Below, in pieces: positions 1 to 11,431 of a DNA stretch of 64,000 nt; position 1 is the stretch's first letter, and each line of letters starts with the position of its first letter. The stretch lies in NCBI RefSeq assembly GCF_000002595.2, contig NC_057004.1, forward strand, positions 2,745,657 to 2,809,656. Reading direction: 5' to 3'. The DNA comes from Chlamydomonas reinhardtii. Its lineage: Eukaryota > Chlorophyta > Chlorophyceae > Chlamydomonadales > Chlamydomonadaceae. The notes beneath the pieces were generated by a model. It worked only from the letters and a program-made list of their open reading frames with translations, made no database searches and was not told the origin of the DNA. Position numbers and translations under genes: made by a program.

Positions 1-1767
1 CTCCCTCCCTCCCTCCCCGCCGCCGTGCCGATGCCGGTGCCGGCACCCGGAGCCCAACGCCCTCCTTCGAGCTTCCGGACAGCCACCCTCCACAGGCATT
101 CCGCCCACCTGACCCGAACTCGGACCCGACTCGCACTCCAAACCCCCCCTCCAAACAACCCCACGCCGCCGCCGCCGCCGCCGCCACTCACGTGCGTGTC
201 GTGCTGTAGGGACACCGGCCACAAGCTCTTATTGTCCGGGCCGCAGTAGTCCGTGTCTCCGCCGGCCGCCAGCCGCCGCCGCCCCTCCCAGCCCCCCGCC
301 GCCTCCTCCCCTGCCGCCGCCACCCCGCCGCCCGGCAGCACGCCCGGCAGCCCCACGCCCCGGGCTAGTCCGTCCAGCAGCCACGCGCCCGCCAGCAGCA
401 GGTGACGCCGCGCCTCGGCGGCATTGGCGGCCGCGCCGCCGCCGTCTGCGGCCCCCAGTGCTGCTGCGGCCGGGCCGTCCTCATAGTCGGGCGGCATGTA
501 GGGACCACCCGAGCTCTTGGGGATGCAGATCTTTGCGAGGGCCTCCTGCGCAGCGTGGCGCCGTGTCCGTGTTCGTGTTTGTTACAGAGCACAAGGAAAA
601 CATAGCGCAAAGAGTTCATGTGTGTGTTGGTGTGGGTGTGGGGGGGGGCGCGCTTCGCAAGGAAGCAGTGCGCGTGCGTGCGTGCGCGGGTTGTGGTGCG
701 CGTCGTGCTGCACATTTGGGTCTCGCGGGAGGAATGGGCTTTTTCTGATGCGGTTCGCGGGCGGGCCCCCTCACTGCCCTCCCCGCCGCAGCCTCCTGCC
801 TGCCCACGCCTCCTCATTGTTGTAATCTGACTGCTGGCAATTGTAGCGCTAAGGATGCCAGTAAGTAGAGGTTACAACACTCACGCCACCCACGCCTCCT
901 GCTGCCCCCCTGCTGGAACGCGGTGCAGTTCGGGGATGTGGGGACCACTGTCGAGTGCCACTCCGTTGTCAAAACATGGGCCATGCTCTCCTCCTCGCTC
1001 TTTTCCATTGGGCCCGGTTCAGTTTGGGCTGGTATCTACACCCCCCCCACACACACACACCTGCATCGCATACACTGTCTTTACGGACACTGTCTTTGCG
1101 CACCCTTGTGCCCTTTACAACACACACACACACACACACACACCTGGAAGGCGCTGAGCAGCAGACTGATGGAGCCCAGGAACAGCACCTCCTCCTTGAC
1201 GTGGTGCAGCGCGGTGCGCAGGCCGCGCTTGTTGTGGAAGGCGTGCTCCAGGAAGTGCAGGCTCTTCTCCAGGATGACTGTACAAGAGTGTGTGTGTGTG
1301 TGGGGGGGGGTACTTCAATCCAATCCCACTGTAAGCCGTTGCCAACCCAGGACCCATAGAGCAGGGAGGGGAGGGGGAGTTCGCGTGCATGTGTGTACAT
1401 AGGGGGAAAAGGGAAGGGGGAGCGAGTAGGCAGGGTAGGGGTGGGCGGGGGGTGCTGTTGGATTCGGCGCCCTCCGACCCCTTTCCCATCCGTTGCCGTG
1501 CACTGTCATATGAAGGCAGTCGCGCCTCACGCATACAATTCCACCGCATCGCATTCATACGCCGGTCGCGCTTGCCCTGGCCCTCGGCGGTCTCCCTCGC
1601 GCTTCCCTCTCTCCTTCTATGCCGCTCCACCCCATCAGCAGCACCACCACCCATGCAAGCGGCCTCCCCCGCTCTCCGCTCTCACGTGTGACGGTCGCGA
1701 ACAGCAGCAGTAGCAGCGACACCTGCCATCCCGGCGTGTCCACAATCTCTGAGGCATCCTTGCTCAT
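1..1767 (-). CDS. MLO-like seven-transmembrane protein, 5' part (partial, runs off left edge)
   Basis: Three exons are visible on the minus strand: 1686-1767, 1144-1277 and 192-545; the bases below 192 are intron and the rest of the gene lies outside. The start ATG (1765-1767) opens with a short polar segment, then TPGWQVSLLLLLFATVT, a first membrane helix. Exon 2 adds EKSLHFLEHAFHNKRGLRTA and KEEVLFLGSISLLLSAFQ, matching the MLO pattern of a lysine-rich cytosolic stretch followed by the ELMLLGFISLLL helix. Exon 3 begins EALAKICIPKSSGG, like the MLO I-x-K-I-C-I/V-P element, and ends in DYCGPDNKSLWPVSLQHDTH, where plant MLOs have C-x-KGKVPLVS-x-x-LHQLH. Known MLO proteins are plant and algal plasma-membrane proteins tied to calcium signalling; the role in algae is not settled. 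Splice phases join cleanly (82+134 nt = 72 codons; 354 nt = 118 codons). Exon 3 carries an Ala/Gly-rich extracellular-loop insertion longer than in land plants. Confidence 0.87.
917..1042 (+). repeat. Introner-like element, family I-1, long copy
   Basis: In MLO intron 2 (546-1143). Shares about 120 bp with 29859-29983, ending GTTTGGGCTGGTATCTACAC, then a C run and (CA)n, in the same sense relative to its gene. Confidence 0.68.
1306..1345 (+). repeat. Introner-like copy, family I-4-like, acceptor side
   Basis: GGGGTACTTCAATCCAATCC then CACTGTAAG, about 30 bp before the acceptor of MLO intron 1, after a G run (C run on the transcript strand). Confidence 0.4.
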
Positions 1768-3455
1768 GTCTACAGCGCTACAGCCGCCGCGGCTGGGGGC
1801 GCGGCAGCCGTGTCGCCGCCTCTCCTACACAGCCGACGCCGCCGCCGCTGCCCCGACACCGACTGGTTCCTGTCCTGCAGCGGCCGCTGCGGGTGCCCAG
1901 GCGCTGCCGAGCAAGCCCCTCCTGTCTGACCCAGATCAGCTACCTACCCGCGACCCCCTACTCGCGATAGCGCCGGAGACTTTGCCTGCAGACCAGCAGG
2001 GGCACAGGCACCGTGTGTGGTAGGTGGCAGGAGCTGCGGGCAAGCGGCGTGGCTGGGTACGTGGCTTGGGGGAAGCAGGGCGAAGCTGCTACCACGTGTG
2101 CCCGAATGACATTACTGCATGTTGCGCATAGCGGTTCTGATCTTCCGAATGGTTCCACCGACTTGGCGACAAGCACTTGGGGGCGCAACGCCCACAACCG
2201 TTGCTAGGTGTGGGGGCTGGGGGTGGGAAGACCCGCCAAGCCACACCGCTCACCCGTCTCCCTTGCCCACACCCAGGCCCCAAACATTTGCACACATCTT
2301 TCAATCGTTTGACGCACCTGAAGCGCCGTGCAGGCAGGGTTTCCGCTGCGCGAGCAGTTCCAAATTTCCAAGTTCGCCGAGCTACCGCTCCCTGAGGTAG
2401 TAAGCGTCATTGTGACACATAGAATTCCCACTCTGGTAACAGCGCGGAAGAAACAGCAGAGTTCAAATTAATTGACTATGCATCGGCGCAAGGTGCACGC
2501 GCGCCCTGCTTTGTAGAAAGTGTGCATCGATAAGCAAAACCACTGTAGCTAGGGCCTCTGGCGCAGGCCCTGGTCGACGTCTCTATCAGGTCGCTCACGA
2601 GGGGTTGAACCAGTCGGTCGTGACGGTTCGCCTGAAACCTACGTTTGGAGCTGCTGGCAGCAAGAGACCTTCCTCTCCAAAAGCATAGAGAATGTAAAGA
2701 CGGCGCAGTCAAGGACGAGGTACGGCTGGTTTCATGGACGCGGTTTTCGGGCGGACGGCACGGTCCGTCTGTTCCGGCAAGTCCGGCGGCCTGGCTGCTC
2801 AGTGCCGCTCCACTCCAACATGTGAGAACAACACGTTAGCCTCCGGGGCTGAGGCGCCAAGCTACGTGAATGAGCTTGGTACATAGGGGTCACTGGGGCG
2901 CAGCCAGACAGTCATCTTGGTGCGCTCGGGTCGTGGACCGCAAAAGGTAGCGTTGCACGAATGTCAAGTACACTGCAGATGAATGCAGACTGAGGTCACA
3001 AGCAAAGATTGAGCATGTGCTCAGTAGTCCTTGCAGCCTGTCTGCCTATGCCATCGACTCTAACCGCCTCCGATGGATGTGCATGCACAGGGGCATCCAC
3101 CTGCGGGTAATCTAAGGAAAGGATCACCCGATTGGGTAAGAAGTAGTACATACTACTGCAATTTTGGGTCCAATGTCCAATCTGTTCGAGGTTGGCGGGA
3201 AGGGGGGCGGGCTGGGGCTAGGTTTGTTGGGCGGGGGTGTCGCGTGCCGGCGGTACAGACGGCCAACTGGATCTCGCTTTTGCGCCTGCGCCAAAGCTTT
3301 CGTCCTTGCCCATTTCTTTGATACACCGGTAACGTTTTTGTTACTTTACAGTTTACGGCCTCGTTCTGACATCATTCTGACGGAAAACGATCCAGTTGTG
3401 ATCGCGAGCGGCCTCTGGGCATCCCATTAAGGGCGTCAGCTTCTGTAAACATAGA
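1768..3455. other. Intergenic region between MLO-like and EF-hand genes
   Basis: Divergent upstream regions of the MLO-like gene (left, minus) and the EF-hand gene (right, plus). No open frame with convincing exon structure or family similarity was found on either strand. Base composition falls towards the middle (about 2400-3450), as is usual for non-coding DNA in such genomes. Confidence 0.6.
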
Positions 3456-3462
3456 TATAAAG
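3456..3462 (+). promoter_or_regulatory. TATA box of the EF-hand gene
   Basis: TATAAAG lies 64 bp upstream of the start ATG at 3526. A transcription start about 25-30 bp downstream would leave a leader of about 40 nt. Confidence 0.55.
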
Positions 3463-3525
3463 AACCGCTTACCAAGCCTTATTCAGGACTTCCTCTGTGT
3501 CACGCACAAAGACCTATTTCGGAAA

Positions 3526-6500
3526 ATGCAGCTCGCTAGGACTCTAAACTTTGGGGCACGTCCCCGTGCTATTTCACAACGTGCATGCATCGCTCCTGCT
3601 CGCATCCGCACTAGAGTGGTTCGTTGCCGGGCCGACGGCAAGGAGACTGATTCCAAGACTGATTCAAAGAAGCTCGACTCCCTATTGGATGAGCTGCAAA
3701 AGAGTGGTGTCGATAGCAAGAAGGTGTGCAGGGATTTGCGTGGGCCTGCGTTTGGGGCGTCTCGACAGCGATGCGCAGCATGGGAAAACGCATGCTCGCG
3801 TGGCAGCCAATGCGCTCCGCTTCTGAAAACAGCGCCGCTCTGATACCTGTGTTAACAATAGCATTGGGTCGCGGGGGGATCTGTGGTGAGCTGGCTCCAC
3901 TCGAAACGCTCCTGGTTGACTCGCAGCAGTCCGCCTCAGAAGCTTCCTCCAGCTCAGCGCATGGTCCACGTCTCCAGGCCCCTCCATCCCTCATCACTAA
4001 CCCCACGCCCGTCTCCATCTCTTTACTCCTCCCTCCTGAACATGTTGTCCAACCTGCTGCCTTGCTACCTCTGGGCCGTTTCACAATGACAGGCCCAGGC
4101 CGTGCTTAAGAAGTGGAAGGAGCTGGGTGTGGAGGACTCGGAGCAGCTGCGCAAGCTGCTGGTGAAGCGCAGCCTGCGGCCCGCCGGCATCGTGGGTGGG
4201 TGCGCCGGCCACGGAACTTACATTTCACGTCATACGGCTTACGGGCAGGGGGAGTTGGGGTGCTTGGCTGCTGGCGGAGGGGGCTGGGTGGTGGCAGCGT
4301 CCTGGGGCTAGGGTAGACTGTTGGAGCCTCAGAGGGTTGGGGCATGGGAGCTGGGTCATGGGAGGTAGAGGCTGGAAGGCCGGTAACAGACCGACAGGTC
4401 TCATAAACATCCACGGTGTCGTGTCATGCATGCCGCATGCGGCCGCCAGTGGTTACTTAGACAACGCTGTTGCCCTGCCATGTAACGACGAAGAACCCTA
4501 CATGCCGCCGCCATCCCGATTCCACAGTACTGCCTCAGCAACAGCGCCCAACCTTCCCGCCCCACGCACACCCTACACACACAACCCTCCCCCATGTTCC
4601 CCACCCCCTCCCTCTCACAGCCTTCCAGGCGGCTCTGGACGGCCTGGCCTGCTGGGGCGGCTTCTACACCTCGGGCCTGATCGCCGACTCGCCGCCCTTC
4701 ACCGGGCAGTTCCCGCTGCAGCTGCTGGCCAGCTTCTTCGGTGAGGCCGGAGGACAGGGACAGGGGTAGCAGGGGAGGGACAGGAGGGGACGGCACACTA
4801 GGGTCGGGGTTGGGGAAGGACGCTGTGCGTGATTATGTGGCTGTGCGGGGCGGGCTGAAGAGCAGGCGAACAGGTGCCAAGTTGGGGACGGACATGTGGC
4901 ATGCGCCAAACATTGCGCCGCGCCAATAGTTCAGGTCGGCCACCCCACAGCCCCCGCTGAACATCAGACCCCGTCGCCATGACCGCTCCTCCTCCCCCCT
5001 CTTTCCACCTGCAACTCCCCCCGACCCACTGCCCCCGACCCATTTCCCAAACCCAACGCTATGCCCCACCCTACACCCCGCCTGCATCAGGCTTCTACTA
5101 CGTGCTGCAGGGCCTGCTGAACCTGTCCGTGGCCAGCACCCTGGCCTTCACCGCTTACAAGTGAGCACAATGGTGTTTCCTGGGGCGCGCTTGAGCGCAC
5201 GACAGGCACAAGGGCCATATATGTGGGCAACTGCGTGCGAGTGTGTGCACGGCTATGGGTAGATTCTGGGGCAAACAAGGACTTTGAAGGGCTCAAGCGC
5301 CTCTTGCCAGGTAGCAAGTGACTGCAAAGAGAGGTTTGCGCCCGCACGCCTGCGCGCCCGCGCTGCCGTCCGGACCCCAACCACCCTGCCAGCCACGCAA
5401 CTAGTTCCCCAGCCTGGGCCCCGTCCCCCTCCCCCTTGTCTTGCATCCTGGCTTCTCCTGGAAGGGTGAGACCCAACGCCCGCTCCTCCCCTATCTGCTG
5501 CCCTGTACGACACACACGCATACACACACAGGTACGGCACCAACAGCGTGGAGCTGCTGGCGGCGGTGCAGCAGCTGGCGGGGCCCGCCACCGGCCTCAA
5601 CGTGCTGGACAGGGCGCAGGTGGGGAGGGGTGGCGCCTGCCGGTGGGGTGCCTGGGTGGAGGTGGAGGTTCTGCCTGGGTGCGGTGCTGGGGTGCGGGGC
5701 CGAGGGTGCGGTGCCGGGCTGGGGTGGGGTGGAACTGAATGGAGGCGCGGAAAGGGTCCAGGGACTGAGGGCGCTTGTGGGTGTCGACCGGGGCTGCTGT
5801 AAATGGTCGACGTGGTGCTGTGCGAATGACGAAGCTGTGTGCACACAATACGGTACACAACCTGAAAAATGTATCTCGCGGCGCCCTTGCCCAACATGAT
5901 ATGGCAGTGCGAATCGGACGAAACCAGAGAAACAGCAGCTCAGTACGTGTGTGCGAACGCGCGTGCGCCCCTGGCCTGGCCCTGCAGGTGGCCGTGAACA
6001 CACTCAAGGTGCTCCAGACACTGGACGAGATTGCAGAGCTGCTCAAGGTGGGCGCGGATGTGCGCGTGTGTGGGGGGGTACTTAATGCCTATCCCAAAGA
6101 AATCAAGACCCAGAAAGAGGGGGTGCGGCCCTGGGGTCGTGGCTGTGGCTGCGGGTGCGGTTCTGGGAGTGTGTATGTGTGCGCGGCACTGCGTTGCTGT
6201 GTGTGTGTGTGTGTGGGGGGGAGGCTTGCGGGGCCAGGGATCAGTTGCATGCGCCTGTCGAGGCTGTGGCAGCAACTGCCAGGGCCAGCACCCGGCGGGG
6301 GCTGTTGCAGCCACGAGGACTGACCAGGGTTGAGCCCTGCGCCGCCCTGTGTCTGCCTAGCGCACCTCCCGTACCGCACACGTCCCTCTGGTCTCACCCT
6401 TACACCCCCTCCCGCCCCCTGCCGCCCCCTCCCGCCACAGAACATGTCATTTGCCTCCAGCCAGCGCTCCACGCTCCAGAACCTGTCGGCATACCTGCAG

Positions 6501-7640
6501 GTAAGCAGCCCGGGGGACCCCTTCGTCGGGCACTAGTAGGTCGCTCCCACCCGTCGTGCCCTGCATCTGCTCGTGTCTCTTGCTGCTTACGCATCCCATA
6601 CCACACACACCACACCGCGCCACGCCACACCGCGCCACGCCGCACCACACCACACCACGCCGTGCCTCATGCCTGCAGCTGTCGCACGCGCGCGAGACGC
6701 TGGGCTTCGACCCCGCCCGCTACGGCCTGACCGCGGCGGAGGCGGGCGAGATCGCCTACGTGTTCAGCTGCTACGACAAGAACGAGGACTACCGCCTGGA
6801 GCTCAGCGAGGTCAAGAGGCTGTGGTGAGTGCGGGGGTTTGGGGCTGGGGGGGGGACGTGGGGCAAGGGCGCACAGCCGTGAGCTAGGGTGGGCATGCGC
6901 AAGGTTAAACTTCAGGGTTGGAGTGGGCTGGTGGGGTGGGGATCCGAGTTTTGGGGGTTTGGGGAGAGGGGCCTTTGGGCTGGTTCCCTCTCATCCACCG
7001 GCATGTGCAGGCCCCGCACCAACCCGGCCCCTCACCCTCTTGGCCCCTCCCACTCCTCCCCATTCCTCCCCATTCCTGCCCACTCCTCCCCACTCGCAGC
7101 CAGGACCTGGGCAAGGAGCTGTCGGACGAGGAGTACAAGGAGGCGCTGCGGCTGCTGGACACAAGCAAGAACGGCTTCGTGGAGTTCGACGAGTTCTGCG
7201 CCTGGTGCGTCGCGGCTCTGCGGTGGTTGGTGGTCGTTTTGGGGCCTTTGGGGGCAGGCCTCGTTGTCGTGATGGTTGTCTGACCTGAAGTTTCTCCGGG
7301 GGTCGTGGCTATTGAGGAGCGATCAGCACGCATGCACCTCGAGAAACACGGGAGGAACGAATATACCGAAGGCGTGTGGAATGGGCGCTTTTCCGCTAGA
7401 CATCAACAGGGGCAACAGGCGCGCTCCTCCGCTTCCCCCTCGTATCCCGGTTCACCACTGTCTGAATGTGCCCCCCCCCCCCCTGGACGTTGGCAAGAAC
7501 TGCCAATACTGCTCCAGGCACCTTCCCTGAACACTGCAAACCAAACGCCCCTGATGCCGCCCCTGACGCCGCCGTCCCTCCCGCCGTCCCGCTGCGCCAA
7601 CAGGTGGACCAAGTCCAAGGGCGCAGCCACCACCGCGTAA
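3526..7640 (+). CDS. Plastid-targeted EF-hand protein with putative membrane segments
   Basis: Ten exons: 3526-3723, 4093-4195, 4621-4740, 5091-5160, 5532-5619, 5988-6047, 6441-6500, 6679-6824, 7100-7204, 7604-7640; 328 residues. The N-terminus (MQLARTLNFGARPRAISQRA) is Arg/Ala-rich and lacks acidic residues for about 35 positions, as expected of a chloroplast transit peptide. A helical segment with a KKWKELGVED motif follows, then two hydrophobic stretches (about residues 105-165, including FYYVLQGLLNLSVASTLAFT) that may span or lie in a membrane. The C-terminus holds a paired EF-hand: loop 1 at about 266-277 (DKNEDYRLELSE; tyrosine replaces the usual glycine at position 6) and a canonical loop 2 at about 302-313 (DTSKNGFVEFDE). 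The protein should bind calcium in the plastid; the partner is unknown. Land plants have plastid EF-hand proteins of similar build, but I could not name an orthologue. The stop is TAA at 7638-7640. Confidence 0.84.
6077..6118 (+). repeat. Introner-like copy, family I-4, donor side
   Basis: Thirty bases inside the 5' splice site of EF-hand intron 6, after a G run. It begins GGGGGTACTTAATGCCTATC. The MLO intron 1 copy (1306-1345) carries the same kind of sequence in the opposite sense at its 3' end. Confidence 0.45.
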
Positions 7641-8640
7641 GCAGCTGGCAGGCGCTGACCGGGCGCCTTGTCGTGGAGTACGTGGAGCATGGAGCGCGGA
7701 GGCGGAGGCGTATGGCAGGGACGCAGGATTGCGGCACAGAACTGTGTATGTGTATCAGGTGGCATGAACATCAGCAGCGGCGGGGATAATATGCGGCTAC
7801 ATAGCGTAGGCTGAGCACCATTTTTGACGAGGGGGTGAAGGTGTGCCTGGCACGTGGATTTGGACCCGGGAGGGGAGGGCTCAGCCCTTTTCCTGCCTCC
7901 CTAAGGCAGCCACCTCCTTGTTGACGAGGAAGCTGGAGCGAGTTACGTGTACGCTATACACCAAACGCCGCTGCATACAGTACTGTGACGCGGGTACGAG
8001 GGGTTGAGGGTGGTATGTCCGTGCAAGAAGCGCGCGCTTTGCCGGAGTGTATGCAGTGTCACTGAAATGCAGTGCGCTGGCTGCAGCGGAAGTGTGGCGT
8101 TGTATACCGGTACGTGGTTGGACTTTGCAAGCTGCGATGCCTGTTGACGGGAACCTATGGGTATGCTGGGATGGCGTGTTGCTGACTTCACATGAGCAAA
8201 TCGAATCTTGCAGGCGGCACAAGCTGACGACTGTATTCACACAGATGCGGCTGGCACGCAAACAGGGATTCGGCTCACCACAGGGAGCTTGTGTATTGTC
8301 CATTGTGCCCGTGTTCAAGATTGCGGGAAGTGGTCAACTTGTCGTGCAGGTTGGATTGGAGACCGAATGGTACCCAGATGGTGCAGCTGTTCCATATCGG
8401 TTGGGTGCGTTTGTCCTATGGTGCTGCTGTACTGCCATATCTATGCAAAGTCCGGGACCTGAGAGCAGTCTGCTAAGGACCAAAGGTGCCGGCCAAATTG
8501 GTGGTGGCTTAAGGCAGGAGGTAGGATCGCCGGAACTTAACCCGTGCCTAAGATCTATAGAGCTCAACGCAAGCGTTCAGCTCTGATGTATATAAGGGCT
8601 GTTGTGTTCCTTGGGGGGGGCTGTAAAAGGTCTGTTGTCT
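7641..8640 (+). other. Putative 3' UTR of the EF-hand gene
   Basis: The first TGTAA polyadenylation motif I find downstream of the stop is at 8622-8626, giving a 3' UTR of about 1 kb, long but not rare in Chlamydomonas-type genes. It contains a 180-codon open frame (8047-8586) with no ATG at its start and no family signal, which I treat as chance. Confidence 0.4.
8622..8626 (+). terminator. TGTAA polyadenylation signal candidate (EF-hand gene)
   Basis: TGTAA is the usual volvocine nuclear polyadenylation signal. This is the first plus-strand match after the EF-hand stop codon that I could find. Confidence 0.4.
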
Positions 8641-10241
8641 TCCCTGGGGGGGCCTGGGTACACGGGTATGATGCCAGAATGAGGAGGGGCAAGAACGTGT
8701 CCATACGTGTTTCTCCGCGCATGCGCTCACTTAGCCTTCCCCATGCGGGAATCATCTTGTGTCACCTACAAAGATGCTAAACTCGTGAAGAAGTGAAGCA
8801 GCTTAGCAGGGCATCAGGCCCGCACGCACCTTGGTGGCGTCTTGCATTTGGATTCACACTAGCTTAAATTTCTCTGAACCTTGCGGAAGGGGAGCCGCCA
8901 CCGGTCCACGCACGTCTCCACGGACTTGGTCAATGTGCTCCGTCGATGTAAAGAGTAGACAGGGCGAGGCGGCGGCCGCGGCGCCTAAAACTCTAACGTA
9001 ACGGATTAACTCCCCCCAGCAATACCCTTCCTCGACGGTACACGAACGGCAGATGAGGACCGGCGCCCCGCTGCGGGGGGGGGGGGGGGGCGGGCAGCGC
9101 GACTTGCGTCCGAAGCAGGATTAGCACTGCTGTGGCAGGCGATGCCTGGACTGCACTGCTGCAAGAGTTGCGTGTGTAATGCGCGCCGGCCCTGGAAGGC
9201 TCGCTGGCCCCCCGTTGCGGCGCGCTGCGGACCACCGAAGCCGCACAGGGCCGCACAGGGCCGCAAACTGCAAAGCTATGAATTGTGCGCTGGGGCGCCC
9301 ATCATATTACGTCTTACCTGCAGCGCACAAGCCACATATATGCTTTTATTTGGTCGCATCAATGCGCAAGCTCAAATGTCGAAAACAATAGAGAGCCAAA
9401 AACGGATACCCCGTGCCCTTCGGCGTGTCGTGGTGTTGCTTGGTCACCGCAACGCAATGAGCAGTAAAAATCACCGAAGTAGTAATGGCCGGGTCCACGT
9501 CGGCCTCCAGGCGCGTGCGCCCCGCATTGCCAACCGAGTTACGACCTGACACAAACTACGAAGTGATTTCGGGCAGCTTCGGGGCTATACTCCAATAGTG
9601 CACCGAGTGGCTTCAACTACTGCCAACTTCATCTACCACTTGCTTGGCGCCTAGACTTGACGCCTGGTGTCCAACCACCGCTACTTCTGACACTAGTATT
9701 GCGGCGCCTGCGATCGGAGTCTTATTGGTCAGCGTTGACGCCGTTTGTTACTTAGTTTAAACTGCTTGCCTCGTCAAAGAGCGCAGTGACGACCCCAGCC
9801 GTGGACTGGCGAACAGGCGCCATCCAACTTACTCAGTAGCGTAGCTTCCACGGTGGCAAATTATTCCATCGAACTTGGCGCGTCAATTTGTAGCAGCAAA
9901 AGGACTATGGTGGGTTGAAGTACTTGCCTTTACGTGGCCGAGCCGACGAGGCGTAGGAAACCCTGATGCTTTATAGTGCTGGTGTTCGACTTAAGCCTTC
10001 TGTAATGTGTGGGGGCTTTCTGACGGTGCTGGAGGCATGAACGGGTCCCTTACGCCTTACGGTCTGGCCTGTGCGCCTTTGCTTCTTTGGCAGGGCTCCA
10101 AGATTTATGGCATTGATGACTGTAGAGGTGAGCCTTTCACGGTGTAAGAAACTTTGGCTCACGATTGCAGTGCAAGTGCAGCAACCCTGTCGTTACTTTG
10201 TCCTCCTTTGCCTGCAACTCGTCGCTTCCTTCACTCAGCGA
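8641..10241. other. Intergenic stretch with nothing recognised
   Basis: AT content is higher than in flanking genes. I see no conserved open frame, RNA gene or long repeat. A 20-base G run lies at about 9074-9093. Confidence 0.5.
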
Positions 10242-10248
10242 TATAAAA
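10242..10248 (+). promoter_or_regulatory. TATA box upstream of hypothetical gene at 10366
   Basis: TATAAAA, 118 bp before the ATG at 10366. It supports a real transcription unit starting near 10270. Confidence 0.45.
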
Positions 10249-10365
10249 TCCCCAAGCAGGGCGACGCGCATCTGAGGAGCTCCACCTTCCCGTTCTACCC
10301 GGCGCCTGGGCACTCGGCGACGGATTGGTGAGCCGCAGTAGCTTCCTCAGGGCACAGCAGCGGAC

Positions 10366-11431
10366 ATGCGGAAAAGCGACACAGGCCTAGGCATGCACTC
10401 TTCCGTGCCTGGCTGGAGCTGGAGCAACCGTCGCAGCTTCCTCGCCACAGGCACTACCGTTACAGCGGTAGTGGCGCCCCTCCCCCTCCATTTCCCGGCC
10501 CAAAACCACGCGCTCGTCACTGATCCTTCTCTTCCCAAACACCCCTATATCGTAGGATGTACAACTGCTGGAGGAATTTCGCTCCCGCGGTCGCGTGCAA
10601 TCACCAGCACCTCCGCGGCAGTCCGGGAGCGGGTCGCCCAGCGTTTGGTCTAGCCTGCTGGAGTCCCTGACCGGCGCCCTCGACCTCTCTGGAGGCTGGG
10701 AGTACAGCCGAAGCGACGGCAACAGGCAAACCGCATCAAGCAGTGGCAGTGGCGGCAGCGCAGGTGGCGGAGGCCCTGCCAACAGCAGCACGGGCACCGG
10801 CGGCGGCGCCGACGGGGTTGTGCTAATCAGCAGCGGCACCAGGTCGGCTGGCGGCGGCCTGATGCACCGCTCCTGCTCCAGTAGCGTCGTCCCGTCGGTC
10901 GCTTCAGTGGCGACAACAGCTGCGGAGGCGCCGGCGCCGCTGGGCCGCACCAATAGCGGCGGCGGCACTGCCGCGGCAGCCAGTGCCTCGCGGCATTACG
11001 ACCGTCTGCTGCTGCGCCCAGGCCGGACCGGCAGCGCCGGCAGCAGCGCCGCCGCCAGCGCGCGCACCAGCGCATGCGGCCTGCCGTCCAGTGCCGCCAG
11101 CAGCGGCATGGGCAGCGCCGCCACCACCTGCAGCGGCATGAGCTCCGCCACCAACATCGCCGGTCTGAGCCTGAGCGCCGGTGGCGGCTACATGAGCACC
11201 TCAGCCTCCACGCCCATCGCCGGCCGCTGCACGCGCAGCAGCGGCAGCGGCGGCTGCACCTCCGGCGGCAGCGCCAGCGCCAGCGGCGCCAGCGCCGTGA
11301 CGTTTGGTTACCTAGCCTCGCTGCCGGCCAGCGGCTGCGCCGACCGCGACCTCATAGACTCGGTGCTGGCGTCGCCGCGCGACAGGCTGCTGGGCGTGCC
11401 GGCGCAGGTGTCGGTGTGCAAGCAGGACTGA
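10366..11431 (+). CDS. Hypothetical Ser/Gly-rich protein
   Basis: Model: exons 10366-10467 and 10556-11431 (88-bp intron, GTAGTGG to ATCGTAG), phase 0 at the junction, 325 residues. The second exon cannot start on its own because its frame is closed by a stop just before the acceptor and its first plausible initiator is not ATG. The opening of exon 2 (DVQLLEEFRSRGRVQSPAPP) and the block SPSVWSSLLESLTGALDLSG look like genuine protein, with a possible amphipathic helix. Residues after that are Ser/Gly/Ala repeats. The tail is ordered again (YLASLPASGCADRDLIDSVL and DRLLGVPAQVSVC). No known domain was recognised. A TATAAAA motif upstream supports the start. A weakly similar block occurs in the gene at 16386-17567. 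The first exon is the least certain part. Confidence 0.48.

Noticed and set aside
8047-8586. 180-codon plus-strand frame
   Set aside because: No ATG at its start, no similarity, and lies within the likely 3' UTR of the EF-hand gene.
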